DNA of 64,000 nt from Cyclobacteriaceae bacterium (GCA_012033595.1 JAAUQL010000008.1:19093-83092); one strand, 5' to 3'. Shown: positions 47,225 through 56,436, counted from the stretch's first letter. Translations and numbers: made by a program. Notes: generated by a model from the letters alone, not told the origin.

Positions 47225-48400
47225 ATGCCGCTTTTTCTCCAGGGATTGTTTTGGTTCGGATTGTTAACAGTTTGCTATACTTACTTCGGGTATGGGATTT
47301 TGTTGTATTTAATTGTTTCGGTCAAAAGGTTATGGAAAAGACCTGAAAACCTTACTTTTCTTTATGAGCCCAATATTACGCTGATGGTGGCAGCCTACAA
47401 TGAGGAGGCGTACATCAGGGATAAAATAGAGAATTCGCTTGGGCTAAATTACCCTCGCGGCAACATTCAGTTTCTGTTCGTTACCGATGGCTCCAACGAC
47501 CGCACCCCGGAAATTGTTCGCCAATTCCCGGAAATCAAACTGATGCACCAGCCTGACAGGCAGGGCAAAATTATGGCTGTGGAGCGAGCGATGCCAGAAG
47601 TTACCGGTGAAATTGTGGTTTTTACCGACGCCAATACATTGCTCAACCGGGAGGCGCTTCGCAATATCGTTCGTCACTTTGCAGATAAAAAAGTGGGCGT
47701 GGTATCTGGCGAAAAGCGCATCCTGAACCGTGAAGCCGATGAAGCCGCCGGGGCAGGAGAGGGGTTTTATTGGAAATATGAATCGAAATTAAAACAATGG
47801 GACGACGAGCTGTACTCCGTAATGGGAGCAGCAGGCGAGCTGTTTGCTATCCGCACCGCGCTATTCGAACCGATACCCAAAGACAGCCTCATTGAAGATT
47901 TTTATATGTCTTTTAAAATTGTGGAAAAAGGCTACAAAATCGCCTATGAGCCAGAGGCTTATGCCATGGAAGAGCCCAGCGCTTCGGTAAAAGAAGAACT
48001 CAAACGTAAGATCAGAATAGCCGCAGGAGGGATACAATCCATTGTGAGGCTGAGCGAATTGCTCAATCCCTTCAGCTATGGTGTTATTACTTTTCAGTAT
48101 GTTTCGCATCGGGTACTGCGCTGGACGCTGGCGCCTTTAGCCTTGCCATTGGTCTTTTTAGCCAATTTGTTGCTTTGGAATCAGGGTGTTTTTTATCAGT
48201 ATGTCTTTGTTGGTCAGGTGATGTTTTATTTGGCCGCATTGCTTGGACTCATGCTGGAAAAAAAGCAGGTTCGACTCAAAGTGCTTTTTATCCCTTACTA
48301 TTTTTGTATGATGAACTATGCGGTGTATGCCGGATTTAAAAGGTATTTGAAAGGAAGTCAGTCGGTGCTGTGGGAGAAAGCGGCCAGGAGAACACATTAG
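47225..48400 (+). CDS. membrane glycosyltransferase family 2
   Basis: Processive-type GT2 enzyme of the IcaA/cellulose-synthase-like layout that makes or extends a surface polysaccharide. An N-terminal helix (about 5-30) precedes the GT-A domain with VAAYNEEAYI near residue 56, a TDGSND nucleotide site, FTDAN as the DxD-like motif, and a QxxRW-related C-terminal region (here around KRKIRIAAGGIQS). Three or more helices follow at about 290-375. The 391-aa length is normal. It is convergent with the aminotransferase gene, which overlaps it by 65 bp. Confidence 0.88.
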   Translation: MPLFLQGLFWFGLLTVCYTYFGYGILLYLIVSVKRLWKRPENLTFLYEPNITLMVAAYNEEAYIRDKIENSLGLNYPRGNIQFLFVTDGSNDRTPEIVRQFPEIKLMHQPDRQGKIMAVERAMPEVTGEIVVFTDANTLLNREALRNIVRHFADKKVGVVSGEKRILNREADEAAGAGEGFYWKYESKLKQWDDELYSVMGAAGELFAIRTALFEPIPKDSLIEDFYMSFKIVEKGYKIAYEPEAYAMEEPSASVKEELKRKIRIAAGGIQSIVRLSELLNPFSYGVITFQYVSHRVLRWTLAPLALPLVFLANLLLWNQGVFYQYVFVGQVMFYLAALLGLMLEKKQVRLKVLFIPYYFCMMNYAVYAGFKRYLKGSQSVLWEKAARRTH

Positions 48401-49628
48401 CCAGCAGGCCATAGCTGCTACCGCGATATCTGTCTATCCCTGATTGGAATCCTTCAAAAGCTTGGGTTGCGTCCGGTAGACTTTGTAGTGTGACCGGAAT
48501 GGCAACTCTTTTCTTTTTGAGGCTCAATTCGCAAAAATTTTTTATTTGTTCGCAAATGTACCTCACTTCAGCCTCCTTCAACCCCGGATAAATGGGCAGA
48601 CTCAGCTCGCTTTTGCAGACTTTTTCGGCATGGGGAAAATCGCCCTTTTTATATTTCAAAAATTTGAGTGCATGATGCAAATGGAGGGGTGTTTCATAAT
48701 GTATCAACGTTTCGATACCTGAGGATTTTAAATGCAATCTTAAAGCATCCCGATTTTTGGTGATGATCGGGAAGATATGGCGCACATTACAACAGTCCCG
48801 ATTTGAGGTCTGCATTTGCAATTCCTCGACTCCCAGCAGATGCGATTCATAAAGTTCTGCGATGGCTTTGCGCTCGGCGTTCCATTGCTCAAGGTATTTT
48901 AGTTTGATGTACAGCAGCCTCGCCTGAAGCTCGTCCATCCGGCTATTGACACCTGCCAGGGTATATCCGGAATCGCCGGATCGTCCATAGTTTCTGCAGG
49001 CACGGGCTTTTGCTGCCAACATGGCATCGTTGGTGGTGATCAAACCTGCATCGCCAAAGGCGCCGATATTTTTGGTCGGGTAATAGCTCGTAAAATTCAT
49101 AATGCCCATGCTGGCTGTCTTGTGCGCTTTGAAGGTCGCGCCCTGAGCCTGGGCATTGTCTTCGATGATGTGAAGATGGCGTGACTTTGCCAGAGTCATG
49201 AGCTCATCCATCTCGCAAGGATTACCGTACAAGTGCACAGGTACTATGGCACTGGTCTTTGGGTTCACGAATTTTTCTATGGAGTTTACCTGGATGTTCA
49301 TGGTGTTTTCGTCGATATCCACCAATACAGGAGTGGCTCCGACATGGATGATCGGGAGCACTGTGGCTATAAAAGTGTGTGCAGGCACCAAAACTTCATC
49401 GCCTTTCCCTATCCCAAGACATTTCAAAATGATCAAAAGTGCGTCGTGTCCATTGCCCACTCCGATGGCATGCTCTACCTGGTTGAAATTTGCGTATTGT
49501 GCTTCAAAGCGGGCGAGCCCTCTGCCCAGGATGTAGTCCTGATCGTCATAAAAGCGCTCAAACTCAACGAGAATTTCCTGCTTCAGTGCGGGATGGATTT
49601 GCCTAAAAGGAATGTATTTTATATTCAC
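48336..49628 (-). CDS. DegT/DnrJ/EryC1/StrS aminotransferase with odd C-terminus
   Basis: PLP-dependent sugar aminotransferase that converts keto-sugar nucleotides to amino sugars for surface glycans. The start is GTG (49626-49628). Seen are VGNGHDALLIILKCLGIG, a PVHLYGNP block, EDNAQAQGA, and the PLP lysine in SYYPTKNIGAFGDAG (near residue 188). The conserved region ends near IKNFCE (about residue 365). The last 65 residues are unlike the family and overlap the glycosyltransferase gene. An A/T run at 48533-48543 sits exactly at this point, so a base-count error probably created the tail. Confidence 0.88.
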   Translation of the reverse strand: MNIKYIPFRQIHPALKQEILVEFERFYDDQDYILGRGLARFEAQYANFNQVEHAIGVGNGHDALLIILKCLGIGKGDEVLVPAHTFIATVLPIIHVGATPVLVDIDENTMNIQVNSIEKFVNPKTSAIVPVHLYGNPCEMDELMTLAKSRHLHIIEDNAQAQGATFKAHKTASMGIMNFTSYYPTKNIGAFGDAGLITTNDAMLAAKARACRNYGRSGDSGYTLAGVNSRMDELQARLLYIKLKYLEQWNAERKAIAELYESHLLGVEELQMQTSNRDCCNVRHIFPIITKNRDALRLHLKSSGIETLIHYETPLHLHHALKFLKYKKGDFPHAEKVCKSELSLPIYPGLKEAEVRYICEQIKNFCELSLKKKRVAIPVTLQSLPDATQAFEGFQSGIDRYRGSSYGLLANVFSWPLSPTAPTDFLSNTF

Positions 49629-49780
49629 AGGTACATAAAACTATAATCTTGATCGCGCCTCAAACCGCAAGCTTTGGGCGGCCTGTTGCCATTACCCACG
49701 AGCTCTTACGATCGAGTGCCGGCCTTGCCGGAATAGGTATTGGAGTTTGCTATCCAAATGTCCGGCTATACCAGCTATCA

Positions 49781-50377
49781 TCAATTCTCAAAATGCCGGA
49801 AATATCCATGGCTTGCCAAAGCAAGCATTTCTTTGTCACCACTGCTATTGCCGTAGGCATAGATGGGGTGGTAATCTTCCGTACTCAGCAGGGCTTTGAT
49901 TCGATTCACTTTTTCGATCCCATTGCAGTTGGCTGTGGCAAAGCGCCCGGTGAATTTGCCTTCATTAAATTCCATTTGGGTACAGACTAGCTCTACGCCA
50001 TTGGCCTGAGCCCATGGTGCAAGCCAAATATCAAGTGAGGCCGAGATCACCACCACCCGGGTAGACGCTTGCTTACATTTTTCTATGGCCTCCATGGCTT
50101 TTTGATATAATATTCCCGGAATTACCGTATCGGCAAAGTCCTGTCCAAGTTGCTTAAGCTCATTTTCACTCTTCCCTTCAAACAAATGGGAAAGCACCTT
50201 TTGCTTGGCGATTTCGCCATCTTTTTTTATCCATTTATAATATATTATCAAAGGTGCAAAAAGCGTCATCACCCGGTAAAACCGGGCTTTTCCGGATGCA
50301 AATTTGATGAATTCCAACAAAGTGTCTCTGCTGGTGATGGTGCCATCGAAGTCGAACAAGGCCAGGCTGCGTGACAT
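49781..50377 (-). CDS. HAD-IB family phosphatase
   Basis: Haloacid-dehalogenase-type phosphatase of subfamily IB (SerB/PSP-like). Motif I is FDFDGT (catalytic Asp9 and Asp11), motif II VVVISASLD, and motif IV YGNSSGDKEML. The 198-aa length is normal. ATG 50375-50377 is chosen because motif I then begins at residue 8; an upstream frame would run through the oxidoreductase gene. It starts one base after the oxidoreductase stop, so the two are co-transcribed. The substrate is unknown, possibly a sugar or lipid phosphate. Confidence 0.88.
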   Translation of the reverse strand: MSRSLALFDFDGTITSRDTLLEFIKFASGKARFYRVMTLFAPLIIYYKWIKKDGEIAKQKVLSHLFEGKSENELKQLGQDFADTVIPGILYQKAMEAIEKCKQASTRVVVISASLDIWLAPWAQANGVELVCTQMEFNEGKFTGRFATANCNGIEKVNRIKALLSTEDYHPIYAYGNSSGDKEMLALASHGYFRHFEN

Positions 50378-50378
50378 G

Positions 50379-51449
50379 CTACAAGGATATGGTTTTGCCA
50401 GTGCGCACTGCTTCATCGCAAGCCAATACGATTTTGAGGCTGTTGACGGCATCATCGAGATGATCGCCCAAATCAACATCCTGAAGGATGGCATTCAGGA
50501 AAAATTCCTGCTCCAGGTCGCACAATCCCTGGTGGTCGGGCTCGTCTTCGGTATTTAGTATTTCGTCTGGTTTGGTAAACTCATCGTTTGCATCCCGCTC
50601 GGCATGGTGTATTTTTAGGCGATTGGTCTTGGTATGTGAGTCGATATTGTCAGAACCCTTGCCGCTTTTTTCGGCATCCATTATGTTCACACAACCCTTT
50701 GGTCCGATCACGTCTTTCACGAAAAAAGCGACCTCACTCATCATCGGGCCCCAGCCCACCTCATACCAACCGATGGAGCCGTCTTCAAATCGCACCTGAA
50801 GCTGACCATAGTTGTACATGTCTTTATCGATCTGCTCGCTAAGCCGGGCACCGATGGCACTTACAGCCACGGGTTTCGATCTGGTCATTTGACACATCAC
50901 ATCCACGTAGTGCACACCGCAATCTACTATGGGCGACATGCTTTCCAGGATGCGCATGTGCGTACGCCATGTTTTACCACTGCTTTGCTGGTTCAGGTTC
51001 ATACGCATCACCAGGGGTTTGCCTAATCCCCGGGCTATTTCTATAAATTTTTTCCACGAAGGATGTACCCGCAATATGTAGCCGATCACCAGTTTTTTGT
51101 TATGCTTTTTGGCGGCAGCCACCATGGTTTCTGCATCTTTGATATTTGGCGCAAGCGGTTTTTCACAAAATACATGAGCCCCTGACTCTAAGGCCTTGAG
51201 GGTGAGTACCGCATGGGTACCCGGATAGGTACATATGGCCACTGCATCTGGTTTTTTGGCCATAAGTGCGGTATCGAAATCATCAAATTGATCCACACCT
51301 CCAAGCTCTTCAGAGAGCTTTTCGCGCGTAGCGGCATTTCTGTCCACCAATGCAACAAGCTCAAAACCTTTTAATTTGTGATAGGCCCGCGCATGCGACG
51401 AACCCATATTGCCACAGCCGACCACCAGTACTTTTATTGTTTTGCCCAT
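50379..51449 (-). CDS. Gfo/Idh/MocA family oxidoreductase
   Basis: NAD(P)-dependent sugar oxidoreductase, 356 aa. The N-terminal Rossmann motif is GCGNMGSSHA (residues 11-20). The family EKP motif with CEKPLAPN is near residue 95, followed by the C-terminal alpha/beta substrate domain with DCGVHYVDVM, holding the catalytic His. It probably acts on a nucleotide sugar or inositol-type substrate. It lies in the same transcription direction as the HAD phosphatase and aminotransferase, suggesting one surface-sugar pathway (inference). Confidence 0.9.
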   Translation of the reverse strand: MGKTIKVLVVGCGNMGSSHARAYHKLKGFELVALVDRNAATREKLSEELGGVDQFDDFDTALMAKKPDAVAICTYPGTHAVLTLKALESGAHVFCEKPLAPNIKDAETMVAAAKKHNKKLVIGYILRVHPSWKKFIEIARGLGKPLVMRMNLNQQSSGKTWRTHMRILESMSPIVDCGVHYVDVMCQMTRSKPVAVSAIGARLSEQIDKDMYNYGQLQVRFEDGSIGWYEVGWGPMMSEVAFFVKDVIGPKGCVNIMDAEKSGKGSDNIDSHTKTNRLKIHHAERDANDEFTKPDEILNTEDEPDHQGLCDLEQEFFLNAILQDVDLGDHLDDAVNSLKIVLACDEAVRTGKTISL

Positions 51450-51764
51450 ATTTTATGTTTTTGCAAACCTGTCAATTGCTTATAAACCTTTAAATAGAAA
51501 TGTCTTAAAGATTTTCAAAAATCAGATAATTCATGCATTTATCACAATTTAACCCTTCATTTGTTAACTCAAACCGCGCATTAAAATCGATGTGTCAGCT
51601 ATGGTATATTTTATTGAATGTTCCCTGACAAGCCCAGCTCACATCAAGGGCTGAGCACTTTCACTTATTCGAGGAGTTATTTAGTTTAGATAAAAACATT
51701 TTTCAACTTTTCAATTTTTCAGACTTTGCATTTTCAATACCAATTCATATAAAAAGCATTTCAG
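51450..51764. other. intergenic region, no gene seen
   Basis: A 315-bp AT-rich divergent spacer between the oxidoreductase and the broken sulfatase. It has a weak AGCCC/GGGCT inverted pair near 51629-51650 and no exact TAnnTTTG box. No ORF is convincing. Confidence 0.4.
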
Positions 51765-52748
51765 ATGATGTCAAAAACCGCAAAAACTTTATTGGGTCTT
51801 GGTTTTTTACTGACCCTTACGGCTTGCAATTCAGATTTTCAACAGCCAGAAAAACCCAACATAATCCTGATCTTGGCAGACGACATGGGCTACTCCGATA
51901 TCGGATGCTATGGCGGTGTCATCAACACCCCCGTGCTAGATGGCCTGGCAAAAGATGGATTGCGTTTTACCCAATTCTACAATGCAGGCAGGTGCTGTCC
52001 GACAAGAGCTTCCTTGCTCACCGTACTCTATCGCACCAGGCGGGTATAGGGCATATGATGGAGGATCGTGGCATGCCTGGCTATAGAGGCGATTTGGGCA
52101 AAAATGCAATCACCATAGCAGAAGTCATGAAACAGGCCGGTTATTCAACATATATTTCGGGCAAATGGCACGTAATTCCACTCCTCCCGACCTCAGAAAA
52201 TCCATCGAAGCACAACTGGCCACTTCAAAGGGGCTTCGACAAATTTTTTGGAACCATCCATGGAGCGGGCAGCTTTTACGATCCCAATTCCCTAGCCCGA
52301 GACAATGCGTTTATGGTGCCTTCTGAAGATTTTTACTACACCGATGCCATCTCTGACCATGCGGTACAGTTTATCACAGAACATGAAAGTGGAAAACCCT
52401 TTTTTTTGTACGTGGCCTATACTGCTGCACATTGGCCCATGCATGCCAAGCCGGCAGACATTGCAACATACAAAGGGAAATTTGATGCCGGATGGGATGC
52501 CCTTCGCCAGGGTCTTCTGGGAACATGAGGGCAACAAAGCTGTTAGACTTGGAAACTACAAATTGGTATCAAAGTGGGAGAAGGGAAGAGCATATAACTG
52601 GGAATTGTATGATCTGGAACAAGACAGGAGCGAGTTGAACAATCTGATCGAAAAAATGCCCGAGCAAGCCGCGGAGCTGGAGTCGATGTGGAACGAGTGG
52701 GCAGAAAAGGTAGGTGCAATGAGCTGGGCCGAATTAAATGAAAATTGA
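51765..52748 (+). pseudogene. arylsulfatase remnant with frameshift and internal deletion
   Basis: The start is a lipoprotein signal with lipobox TLTAC, then the sulfatase N-domain: [18 protein letters not shown] and the CxPxR formylglycine motif as CCPTR, with LLT after it. The frame breaks near 52030; one added base gives [16 protein letters not shown] and continues to KFDAGWDAL. At about 52496-52525 this joins directly to the family C-terminus (WEHEGNKAVRLGNYKLVSKW) in another frame. Roughly 250 residues expected in between, including the second half of the metal site, are missing (full enzymes are about 500-560 aa). It is probably inactive unless the assembly dropped sequence. Confidence 0.85.
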
Positions 52749-52840
52749 TGAATTCGGAGGGCTGTTCCTTGTGGCACACACGAGGGAGCAAAAGATTTGG
52801 AAAAGGGCGTATAGTTAGCCTATTGATACTATGAAAATTA

Positions 52841-52876
52841 CCCTCCTCCGAGGTTTTCGAAAACATCGAAGGAGGG
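52841..52876. terminator. 36-nt near-perfect inverted repeat between convergent genes
   Basis: An 18-bp stem, 16 of 18 paired, with arms 52841-52858 and 52859-52876 and centre TTTTCGAAAA. It lies between the sulfatase remnant and the convergent ExbB-like gene, 69 bp after the latter's stop. Only a weak T stretch follows on the minus strand, so a terminator role is plausible but not certain. Confidence 0.45.
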
Positions 52877-52944
52877 GGGAAACACCTACCGTAAGCAGTT
52901 GCGCGCCTGTGGAGCTTTTTTGCTTGCTTAGTGCTCCTGGGGTT

Positions 52945-53328
52945 TTAGTGCTTTTTCTTCCTACTCCAATTGGTCAAACCTATGGTGATCAACCAGGCCA
53001 GCAAGAAGATAAACATGCCATAAAGTGTGGTAATAAAGGAGACTTTTAGTCCCCCGTACACCATGGCCGGGGAGATATCACCCGCGGCTTCTATAGCTTG
53101 CAATGCTGAAAATAGCCCGATGCTCTGGCCAAATATCCCCCAGATAATGGCAAAAATACCAATGGCCTTGATGTCGTTTATTACCAGAAACTGGCTGTCC
53201 GGGAAGTATTTTCCCCTCGAAAGCCGCGTGATGTTAAGAACCGAAATGGCAACTATCGTGATGAGTGAAAGCGATAGTACGGACATAAATTCTATACCGC
53301 CCATCCAATGAAATTCTGAAATACTCAT
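52945..53328 (-). CDS. MotA/TolQ/ExbB-like membrane protein, 127 aa
   Basis: Three transmembrane helices (about residues 12-32, 52-75 and 90-116). The C-terminal pair carries the signature of ExbB/MotA proton channels (MVYGGLKVSFITTLYGMFIF). The protein is short and lacks the extra cytoplasmic region of full ExbB/TolQ. No ExbD/TolR, MotB or GldM-like partner is adjacent. The exact channel role is unknown; it could be a small standalone member of the family. Confidence 0.75.
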   Translation of the reverse strand: MSISEFHWMGGIEFMSVLSLSLITIVAISVLNITRLSRGKYFPDSQFLVINDIKAIGIFAIIWGIFGQSIGLFSALQAIEAAGDISPAMVYGGLKVSFITTLYGMFIFLLAWLITIGLTNWSRKKKH

Positions 53329-53547
53329 AATCTTTTTTATTTAAATAAAACATAATTTCCCGAAAGGTAAGCCACCAGGCAATCGATGATTTTTTTATTC
53401 GCTCAACTGCGGCAATCGCCTGTCTCAAAACCATGCCATGTGCCTTATTGTCATTTCGGCGCCTAATCACTACCTACCAAGGCCTAATGCTGTAATTGGT
53501 CGATTTTTACTTAATTCCGCAAAAATAAAGAAGTAATTTGTGGTGAT

Positions 53548-54621
53548 ATGAGTATCATAGACAGGCAAAATGTAATAGAATGGATAGGCAGCAAAAAAGT
53601 CCGCTGGCTACTGCATGTGGTATTTTGGTTGGCGGTGCTTGGTTTTTATACGGCTTTTTTTGGGCAGCGCAATGTCAACTACCACATCACCCTGGCTTTT
53701 GTGGCTATTCTTCTTCCGGTTACCATCATCACCACCTATTTCCTCAATTATGAACTTATTCCTAAATACCTGCTGCAAAAGCGCTACGCCAGGTTTTTTC
53801 TCTATTTTGTTTATACACTCATCGTTTCATTTTACATCGAAATGATGACTGTCATCATCATCTTTTTGTCTGTTGCCGAACTCAACATGAGCGAATTTCA
53901 TCCCTCGAACACTAATGCCATTTTTCTGATTGCCGGTATGTACGTGGTGGTATTTCTGGGCGTAGCTGTCAAAATGGTCAATCTCTACAATCATAACCAA
54001 CTGGAAATTGAGCGTCTGAAAAGCGAAAAAATAGAGGCAGAATTGAAGTTTCTAAAAGCGCAATTGCATCCTCATTTTTTATTCAACACACTAAACAATC
54101 TTTACGCTCTTACACTCGAAAGGTCAGATAAGGCCGCTGATGTTGTACTGAAACTCAGCGCTCTGCTCGATTATGTACTGTATGAATGTGAGGCTGAGTT
54201 GGTACCATTAGAGAAGGAAATCGCTCAGATAGACAATTATCTCGCGCTGGAGAAATTGCGATTTGGCTCAAGACTGCATATCGATGATCACCTGCTGGAA
54301 AATACTGCCAATTGGAAAATACCCCCAATGTCCTTGATGACCCTTTTGGAAAACAGTTTCAAACATAGTGTTTCGCAAAGTCTAGTAAATACATGGATGT
54401 ATATCTGCCTGGAAGTGGTTAATGGTGAATTGCATTTTACCGTCAGAAACCCAAAAATCGACAATTCGAGAAAGAAAAAGTCTGCTTCCGGCGGCATTGG
54501 CTTAACAAACCTTGCGAACCGGCTCAAACTGATCTATAAAGAAAACCACCGCTTGCATATCGATGACAGTGGGACGTTTTTTGAAGTAAAGTTGATTATA
54601 AAAAGCGTTGAAAACCCATGA
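53548..54621 (+). CDS. LytS/YehU-type sensor histidine kinase
   Basis: Inner-membrane histidine kinase of the His_kinase (PF06580) type. Four hydrophobic helices lie between residues 20 and 145. A coiled linker leads to the phosphoacceptor box LHPHFLFNTLNN with His176. The HATPase domain follows (LLENSFKHS as N box, GGIGLTNLANRL as G box). The 357-aa length is normal. Its TGA overlaps the ATG of the response regulator (ATGA), so the two form one system. The input signal is unknown. Confidence 0.95.
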   Translation: MSIIDRQNVIEWIGSKKVRWLLHVVFWLAVLGFYTAFFGQRNVNYHITLAFVAILLPVTIITTYFLNYELIPKYLLQKRYARFFLYFVYTLIVSFYIEMMTVIIIFLSVAELNMSEFHPSNTNAIFLIAGMYVVVFLGVAVKMVNLYNHNQLEIERLKSEKIEAELKFLKAQLHPHFLFNTLNNLYALTLERSDKAADVVLKLSALLDYVLYECEAELVPLEKEIAQIDNYLALEKLRFGSRLHIDDHLLENTANWKIPPMSLMTLLENSFKHSVSQSLVNTWMYICLEVVNGELHFTVRNPKIDNSRKKKSASGGIGLTNLANRLKLIYKENHRLHIDDSGTFFEVKLIIKSVENP

Positions 54622-55330
54622 AAACGAAATGCCTGATCGTAGATGATGAACCTCTGGCCATTAAAGTAATTGCCTCACATTTGAGTAAAATTCCAACACT
54701 GGAGCTCGTGGCCACTTGCCGCAATGCGGTCGAAGCCATGGAAATGTTGCTGAGTAATCCGGTTGATATTATCTTTCTGGATGTTGAAATGCCCGGAATT
54801 ACCGGAATTGACTTGCTCAAAGCGATCAAAAAAACACCTGCAATCATTTTTACCACCGCCTACCGCGATTTTGCACTCGATGCCTATGAGCTCGACGCCA
54901 TCGACTATTTGTTGAAACCCGTTTCGTTTGAACGTTTTTTCAAATCGATTTCTAAATATTACGAGTGGAAAGGCAAATCGGAGGTGGTAGTGCGCGGCGA
55001 TCCGGGATGGCAAGCGGAAGCGGCCTATATTTATGTGAGGTCAGATAGAAAGGTGATGAAAATTTTGCTGGAAGATATCCTCTTTGTCGAAAGCCTCAAA
55101 GACTATGTAAAAATCCATGCCGACGAGGTGGTGATCACCAAGGAAAAATCAGTTTGCTGGAAGAAAAACTTCCTGAAGGCCGCTTTATCCGTACACACCG
55201 TTCGTTTCTGGTGGCAGTGAAACACATCAGGGCATTTACCGCAGAAACCATTGAAATCAAAAATCATCAAATCCCCATCGGACGTACCTACAAAAGTGCC
55301 GTGCTGGCCTTTTTGGGCTATCATGAATAA
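54618..55330 (+). CDS. LytTR response regulator, one frameshift
   Basis: DNA-binding response regulator paired with the upstream LytS-type kinase. The receiver domain covers residues 1-115, with acidic Asp9/Asp10, phosphoacceptor Asp55 (IIFLD) and Lys of LLKPVSF. The LytTR domain begins near residue 135 (AYIYVRSDRKVMKI, ILFVESLKDYVKIH). As written it ends at 55220 in a foreign tail. One extra A in the run 55143-55147 restores KISLLEEKLPEGRFIRTHRS and the rest of LytTR to a stop at 55328-55330, giving 237 aa. Confidence 0.92.
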
Positions 55331-55365
55331 TTTTTTGACCTTTCCATATATGTCATAACTTTTTC

Positions 55366-55373
55366 TACCTTTG
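55366..55373 (+). promoter_or_regulatory. candidate -7 box before the EamA leader
   Basis: TACCTTTG is an exact TAnnTTTG match. The -33 element is poor (a T-rich TTTG lies 28 bp upstream). The predicted transcript start is immediately before the leader ATG at 55381. Confidence 0.4.
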
Positions 55374-55380
55374 GCGCACT

Positions 55381-55455
55381 ATGAAAAATAGATCGCGCTA
55401 TTCGCAACCATGTTCACTACAGATTTCGATGATGTCTGGCTTAGAGGAAGCATAG
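55381..55455 (+). CDS. putative 24-aa leader peptide before the EamA gene
   Basis: ATG to TAG short frame beginning MKNRSRYSQPC and ending MMSGLEEA. It sits between an exact -7 box and a strong terminator that ends just before the transporter gene. Its last codons contain GGCTT (55438-55442), which can pair with the terminator's left arm AAGCC (55479-55483). This is the layout of a transcription attenuator. The peptide is unrecognised; the assignment rests on position and pairing. Confidence 0.4.
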   Translation: MKNRSRYSQPCSLQISMMSGLEEA

Positions 55456-55478
55456 CGTGCCGATGATATAGAGACACG

Positions 55479-55511
55479 AAGCCTTCCGGATACGATCGGG
55501 GAGGCTTTTTT
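55479..55511 (+). terminator. terminator or attenuator directly upstream of EamA gene
   Basis: AAGCCTTCC (55479-55487) pairs with the GG-rich right arm ending AGGCTT (55507) with one G-T pair, followed by a T run. It lies 11 bp before the EamA ATG and 150 bp after the response-regulator stop, so it could end that transcript or regulate the transporter. Confidence 0.75.
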
Positions 55512-55521
55512 ATTGGAGCAT

Positions 55522-56436
55522 ATGAAGATAAAACTATCGGATAAGGGCATGGGTGCAGTGTTGGCAGTTACTGGCATTGTCATGTTTTCTGCCAAGGCCA
55601 TTATGGTCAAATTGGGTTACCGCTTCGAAGTCGATACCCTCACGTTGCTGCTGTTGAGAATGGTTTTCGCTTTACCGGTCTATCTTGTCATTGCCGGGCG
55701 CGAATCTAAAAAGCACAATAGCTACCAGATGACCCGCAAAGACATGCTACAGTTGATCGGCCTTGGTATTGTCGGGTACTATCTGGCTAGCTATTTTGAC
55801 TTCTATGGTTTGCAGTTTATCTCTGCCAGCCTGGAGCGGCTCATCCTATTTATCTACCCTACGCTGGTGATTATCATCTCGGCGGTGGCATTGAAAAAGG
55901 TGGCGACAAACATCCAGATATATGCCATTGCCATTACATACCTTGGTATTTTTGTGGCTTTTGCCGACGATTTGCAGTTGAGCGGCGATGGAATGTGGAT
56001 AGGTGTTGCTGCCATATTTATGAGTGCGCTCACCTATGCCATGTATCTGGTGGGCAGTGGTGCCATGATCCCAAAGTTGGGTCCGGTACGTTTCACCGCC
56101 TATGCCATGACGGTTTCCAGCATCATGGTTATTTTGCACTATTTGGTCGCCAACACCGTGGAGGTGCTGCATCAGCCCTGGCAGGTTTATGCTTTGGGCT
56201 TTGCCATGGCCATTATATCCACCGTTATTCCTTCGTTTCTCATTTCAGAAGCCATCAAGCGTCTGGGGGCATCCAATTTTGCGATCTATGGGAGTATCGG
56301 CCCCATTTCCACCATTATTCTGGCCATCATATTTCTGGGTGAGCGTATCGATTTATATCAAATCATTGGCACAGCTATCGTGATATTTGGGGTAAGTGTC
56401 ATCAATTTGAAAAAACCTAAAACCGCTCCGGTATAG
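55522..56436 (+). CDS. EamA/DMT family transporter
   Basis: Ten-helix drug/metabolite transporter made of two EamA repeats (about residues 10-140 and 150-300). Members export amino acids or other metabolites. Typical blocks are seen: SAKAIMVKLGYR, LSASLERLILFIYPTL-like helix, and SNFAIYGSIGPISTII with a LGERID loop. ATG 55522 is preferred (304 aa). Regulation by the leader and terminator just upstream would fit an amino-acid-related substrate (inference). Confidence 0.88.
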   Translation: MKIKLSDKGMGAVLAVTGIVMFSAKAIMVKLGYRFEVDTLTLLLLRMVFALPVYLVIAGRESKKHNSYQMTRKDMLQLIGLGIVGYYLASYFDFYGLQFISASLERLILFIYPTLVIIISAVALKKVATNIQIYAIAITYLGIFVAFADDLQLSGDGMWIGVAAIFMSALTYAMYLVGSGAMIPKLGPVRFTAYAMTVSSIMVILHYLVANTVEVLHQPWQVYALGFAMAIISTVIPSFLISEAIKRLGASNFAIYGSIGPISTIILAIIFLGERIDLYQIIGTAIVIFGVSVINLKKPKTAPV

